Origin: an uncultured Opitutia bacterium
GTDB taxonomy: Bacteria > Verrucomicrobiota > Verrucomicrobiia > Opitutales > Opitutaceae
DNA length: 36,170 nucleotides
NCBI GenBank assembly: GCA_903925425.1
Contig: CAIYFD010000027.1
Coordinates: 1 to 36,170 of the forward strand
Reading direction: 5' to 3'
This document shows positions 32,237 through 36,170 of this stretch, in pieces. Under the pieces are notes generated by a model, which saw nothing but the letters and a program-made list of their open reading frames with translations, was not told the origin of the DNA and did not search any database. The position numbers were made by a program, and so were the translations under genes. Numbering within the stretch: position 1 is the stretch's first letter; the number at the start of each line of letters is the position of its first letter.

Positions 32237-32920
32237 TCACCGCCCGCCGGAGCCCGCCACGACGTCGACGAAGTTGCGGTAAATCCGCAGGCCCTTGGCC
32301 TGGCTCTTTTCCGGGTGGAACTGGGTGGCAAAGCACCGGCCACGGCCGATCGCCGCGGTGAAGGCCCCGCCGTAGTCGCACTCGGCCAGCACCAGCGCCG
32401 GATCGGCCGGCACGCAGTGGTAGCTGTGCACAAAGTAAAAGGACTCGCCCTCGCCCGCCAGGCCCGCGGCCAGAGCCGAGCCCGGCTGGGTGAACCGCAC
32501 CCCGTTCCAGCCCATGTGGGGGATCTTGAGCTCGGGCGGACGCCGGAAGCGCACCACCTGCCCGGGGAAGATCCCGAGCCCGGTGACATTACCCTCCTCG
32601 GAGTGCTCGAACAGGGCCTGCATGCCAAGGCAGACGCCCAGGAAGGGGCGTCCGGCGCCGATCCAGTCCCGGAGGGAGTCATCCAGTTTTTCCGCGCGCA
32701 GTGCCGCCACGCAGTCGCGCAACGCGCCCACGCCCGGAAGCACAAGGCCCGCCGCGCCGCTTGCCGCGATATCCGCCGGAGTGTGGACCACCACGGGCAC
32801 GCCGCCCACCGCCTCCAGCGCCTTGGTGACGCTGCGCAGGTTGCAGATGCCGTTGTCGATCACGGCGACGCGGACGCCGGACACGGCCGGCAGTTGGGAG
32901 GTTTTCAGGTCGGCGGGCAC
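32237..32920 (-). CDS. hisH: Imidazole glycerol phosphate synthase subunit HisH
   Basis: VAVIDNGICNLRSVTKALEAVG...LVLPGVGALRDCVAALR...FLGVCLGMQALFEHSEEGNVTGLGIFPGQV...FATQFHPEKSQAKGLRIYRNF. Start uncertain (GTG 32920 proposed). Confidence 0.95.
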   Translation of the reverse strand: MPADLKTSQLPAVSGVRVAVIDNGICNLRSVTKALEAVGGVPVVVHTPADIAASGAAGLVLPGVGALRDCVAALRAEKLDDSLRDWIGAGRPFLGVCLGMQALFEHSEEGNVTGLGIFPGQVVRFRRPPELKIPHMGWNGVRFTQPGSALAAGLAGEGESFYFVHSYHCVPADPALVLAECDYGGAFTAAIGRGRCFATQFHPEKSQAKGLRIYRNFVDVVAGSGGR

Positions 32921-32972
32921 GGTCAGGACATGGGATCGCGGCCGGGCCGGCGGCCCAGCCCTACCCGGCAAA

Positions 32973-33578
32973 CTAGATCTTGCCCTTGGTCGAGGGCAGC
33001 AGGTCGGCCGCGCGTGGCTCGATCTGCGTCGCGACATCGAGCGCCCGGCCGAGCGCCTTAAAAATCGCCTCGGCCACATGGTGCGGCTCCTCGCCGTACA
33101 CGAGCTGGACATGGAGGTTCGCCCCGAGCGCGTTGCTGAACGCCCGGCAAAATTCCTTCACGAGCACGATGTTGAAGTCGCGCACGAACATCGTCGGGGC
33201 CTCGGCGCTGTAGACGAGGTGCGGGCGCCCGCCGACATCCACGACAACACGGGCCAGCGACTCATCCATCGGGAGAATGAAGAAGCCGTAGCGGCGGATG
33301 CCGAGCTTGTCGCCCAGCGCCTCCTTGAAGGCCTGCCCGAGCACCAGGCCGACATCCTCGACGGTGTGGTGATAATCGACGTCGGTGTCGCCCTTGGCCT
33401 TGATCTCGAGGTCGAAGAGGCCGTGCTTCGCAAACAGCGTCAGCATGTGGTCGAAGAACGGCACGCCGGTGCCGATCTTCGATTCGCCGCGCCCGTCGAT
33501 GGACAGGGTGAGCGCGATGTCCGTCTCCGCCGTCTTCCGGCGGACAGTCGCTACGCGTTGGGAGGAGCCTTTAGCCAT
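32973..33578 (-). CDS. hisB: Imidazoleglycerol-phosphate dehydratase
   Basis: [55 protein letters not shown]. Confidence 0.97.
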   Translation of the reverse strand: MAKGSSQRVATVRRKTAETDIALTLSIDGRGESKIGTGVPFFDHMLTLFAKHGLFDLEIKAKGDTDVDYHHTVEDVGLVLGQAFKEALGDKLGIRRYGFFILPMDESLARVVVDVGGRPHLVYSAEAPTMFVRDFNIVLVKEFCRAFSNALGANLHVQLVYGEEPHHVAEAIFKALGRALDVATQIEPRAADLLPSTKGKI

Positions 33579-34660
33579 GCGTCGAGGTTTTGGTTGAGGA
33601 CGAGCATCTCGTCGTCGGTGCCGACGCTGATGCGGAGGAAGGGAGCGGTCAAGGCGTGGCTCGGAAAGTGTCGGACGAGGACCTTGCGGGCGAAGAGGAA
33701 ACGGTAGGCGGACTCGGCGACCGCGGCGCCGGTGACTCCACCGGCGTCGCGCGGCTCGGTGAAGATGAAGTTCGCCTGCGAGGGATAGGTGAACCAGCCG
33801 CGGACGGCGAAGGCGCGGAGCTGGGCATCGCGCGTGGCCCGCACCCGGGTGACCAGTCCCTCGAAGTGGGCCTGGTCGCCCAGCGCAGCGAGCGCCGCCG
33901 CCTGCGAAAGCCGGCTGACGTTGTAGCTGTCGCGCACGCGGTCGAGCAGTTCGATGACCTTGGCACTGGCGAGAGCGTAGCCAACGCGGATGCCGGCCAG
34001 CGCGTAGGCCTTGGAGAAGGTGCGGACGACCACGAGGTTTTCGTACCGCGCCAGCAGCGGCACGGCGTTTTCCTTCGCAAAGGGAGCGTAAGCCTCGTCC
34101 ACCACCACGATGCCGGGAAAAACGCGCAGGACCTGCTCGATCTCGGCATTGGGAAACGCCACGCCGGTCGGGGCATTCGGCGAGGTCAGGAAGAAGATCT
34201 TCGCCTTGGTCGCGGCGATCCGCTCGACGGGAAGGCGCATGCTCCGGTCGAATTCGATCACCTCGCAGCCGCCATCCTGGATCGCGACCAGCACGGGATA
34301 GAGCGAGTAGCTGGGCAGGGTGAATCCCGCGGCGGCACCCGGGCCGGCAAAGACGCGGATCAGCAAATTCAGGATGTCGTCGGAGCCGTTGCCCACGCAG
34401 ACCTCACCCTCCGTCCGGCCGTGATGCCGGGCGAGCGCCGCGCGCAGCGGGCTGCTCTTGGGATTCGGATAAAGGCGCAGCGCGGCGCCGTCCGCGCCGA
34501 CTTCGTTCCTGACCGCCTCGGCCACGCGCGGGCTGGGAGGATAGGGACATTCGTTGGTGTTCAGCTTCACCCAGCCCCGCTCGGAGGGTTGCAGGCCCGG
34601 CGTGTAGGCATGGAGCCGCGTCACGTGCGGCTGGGCGAAGAAGGAAGGATCGGAAGACAT
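33551..34660 (-). CDS. hisC: Histidinol-phosphate aminotransferase
   Basis: [22 protein letters not shown]...[37 protein letters not shown]...[17 protein letters not shown]; 28-nt overlap with hisB. Confidence 0.95.
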   Translation of the reverse strand: MSSDPSFFAQPHVTRLHAYTPGLQPSERGWVKLNTNECPYPPSPRVAEAVRNEVGADGAALRLYPNPKSSPLRAALARHHGRTEGEVCVGNGSDDILNLLIRVFAGPGAAAGFTLPSYSLYPVLVAIQDGGCEVIEFDRSMRLPVERIAATKAKIFFLTSPNAPTGVAFPNAEIEQVLRVFPGIVVVDEAYAPFAKENAVPLLARYENLVVVRTFSKAYALAGIRVGYALASAKVIELLDRVRDSYNVSRLSQAAALAALGDQAHFEGLVTRVRATRDAQLRAFAVRGWFTYPSQANFIFTEPRDAGGVTGAAVAESAYRFLFARKVLVRHFPSHALTAPFLRISVGTDDEMLVLNQNLDAWLKAPPNA

Positions 34661-34710
34661 GCGGAGAATGGGGCCGGCGGCGCCGGACCAGGTCCGGGCG
34701 GCCGAGGGGC

Positions 34711-36014
34711 CTACTTGACGCGCACCGAGACCGAGCGGCCGTGGGCGTCGAGCTGTTCCATGGCGGCGAAGGCGGCGACGATGGCGCGGCGCGGCGGACC
34801 CCGGCCCGGTCGTAACGGACCACGCTGGTGCGGCGCATGAAATCCGTCACGCGAAGCCCGCTGAAGAAGCGGCCGGCGCGGCCGGTGGGCAGGACGTGGC
34901 TCGGTCCCGCGGTGAAGTCGCCCAGTGCGGTCGCGGTGTGGTTGCCGACCATGATCGCGCCGGCGGTGGTGACCGCCTGCGTGAGTTTCGTGACCCACGG
35001 CTCGCGCACGAGCAACTCCAGGTGCTCCGGGGCGACGTAGTTGGCGATCTCCGCGGCCTGCTCGACTTTCTTCACCGTGATGGCGAGGAATCCCTCAGCC
35101 AGCACGCGGGCGGTTTTTTCCGAGCGGCTGATCAGCTTGGACTGCGCCTCCAGCTCGGTCGCAATGGCGGCGATGATCGCGGGGGACGTCGCCACGAGGT
35201 AGATTTTCTCCCGGCCGGAACCGTGCTCCGCTTGGGCGAGGAGGTCGGCGGCGGCCCAGTCGGCCCGGACCGACTCGTCGGCAATAACCATAAGTTCGCT
35301 CGGGCCGGGCAGTGAATCGACTCCCACCGTGCCGAAAACCTGGCGCTTGGCTTCGCACACCCAGGCGCTGCCCGGGCCAAAGACCTTGTCCACGGCGGGT
35401 ATCGTGGCGGTGCCGTAGGCCATGGCGCCGATCGCCTGGACTCCGCCGACCCGATAGACTTCGGAGACGCCCGCCAAGTGCAGGGCGGCGAGCAGACCGT
35501 CGGCCACGCGCCCGCTCGGGCCGGTGGGGGTGAAGGCCGCGACCTCCGGGCAGCCGGCTAGCTGCGCGAGGGTGGCCGTCATGAGCACGGTCGAGACGAG
35601 GGGGACCTGGCCGCCCGGGATGTATAGCCCCACCCGGCGGATCGGATCGAACTTCTCCCCCACCCGCGCCCCGTGCGGGTTGCGGGCCGCCCAGGCCTTT
35701 GGCAACGAGCGGCGGTTGAAATCGACAATGCTCGCGTACGCCGCCTGAAGAGCCCGGCGCTCGCCGGCCGAAAGTCGTTTCATCGCCCCGGCCAGATCGG
35801 CGCGCTTCACCCGGAAACGCTCGGGCGTCAGCTTGGAGCCGTCAAAGCGGGCCGCGTACTCGGCCACGGCGGCATCCCCGCGGACCCGCACGTCCGCGAG
35901 CAGGCCCGTGACGGCCCGGACGGTTTCCTCGGACACGGCGGCGGTTCGGCAGAACGCGGCGAGGTCGTCGGCGAAATTTTTTTCGGTGTAACTGAGCAGG
36001 CGCACGAGGTCCAA
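34711..36014 (-). CDS. hisD: Histidinol dehydrogenase, apparently frameshifted near the 3' end
   Basis: MDLVRLLSYTEKNFADDLAAFCR...GLYIPGGQVPLVSTVLMTATLAQLAGC...DSLPGPSELMVIADE...GPSHVLPTGRAGRFFSGLRVTDFMRRTSVVRYDRAG. The expected ending IVAAFAAMEQLDAHGRSVSVRVK* is in a neighbouring frame with stop at 34711. Confidence 0.95.
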
Positions 36015-36073
36015 CGTGGCGGCGATTGCGGCCCGAATCCAGCCGGAAGCAACCGGCCCGAGGGAGAAAGGGC

Positions 36074-36170
36074 CTACTGGCGCAACGAAGAGATCGTCGG
36101 CACCGTGAACAGGTTCGCCGGGAACTTCTCGTTCACCGCGACCTTCTCGAAGACGATTGTGACGGTGACA
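36074..36170 (-). CDS. C-terminal fragment of an unidentified protein (possibly a LolA/outer-membrane lipoprotein-sorting type)
   Basis: Reverse strand reads ...VTVTIVFEKVAVNEKFPANLFTVPTISSLRQ*, stop at 36074-36076, open to the window edge. Family is a guess. Confidence 0.45.
   Translation of the reverse strand, partial: VTVTIVFEKVAVNEKFPANLFTVPTISSLRQ

Noticed and set aside
34404-34710. C-terminal extension of the HisD ORF into hisC
   Set aside because: Out-of-frame reading of hisC after the apparent frameshift; the residues (PSSPPSPPWNSSTPTAARS...) are not HisD-like.

Overview
GC-rich bacterial chromosomal window. Gene content and protein style suggest Verrucomicrobia/Opitutaceae, but that is inference and no taxonomic marker was searched. 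It is mostly ordinary, tightly packed coding DNA. Reading left to right: (i) a minus-strand pseudaminic acid locus pseB-pseC-pseF-methylase-pseG (pseG cut by the window edge), preceded by a TPR/GT41 (SPINDLY/OGT-like) glycosyltransferase; (ii) an HDOD protein and an ECF sigma factor; (iii) a plus-strand type IV pilus/type II secretion-like cluster with two prepilins, a PilX-like/DUF7305-like protein carrying an EF-hand/dockerin-like insert, and PilM/N/O/P-like proteins; (iv) a tRNA-Met(CAU) with a terminator, then a subtilisin-like protease; (v) lnt, secA, a UDP-glucuronate decarboxylase, tgt, trpG/pabA, nrdR, a HIT protein, dprA, nnrD/E, acpS, pdxJ, a membrane protein and gltA; (vi) hisH-hisB-hisC-hisD, with an apparent 1-nt frameshift near the 3' end of hisD. 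The least explained signal is in the gaps between genes. Several are filled by short degenerate arrays with a strict 7- or 8-nt period, usually as inverted pairs and often abutting start or stop codons. The sequence differs from gap to gap while the period and inverted layout recur. Other gaps carry longer perfect or near-perfect inverted repeats. No CRISPR array, transposase, rRNA or obvious defence system was seen.
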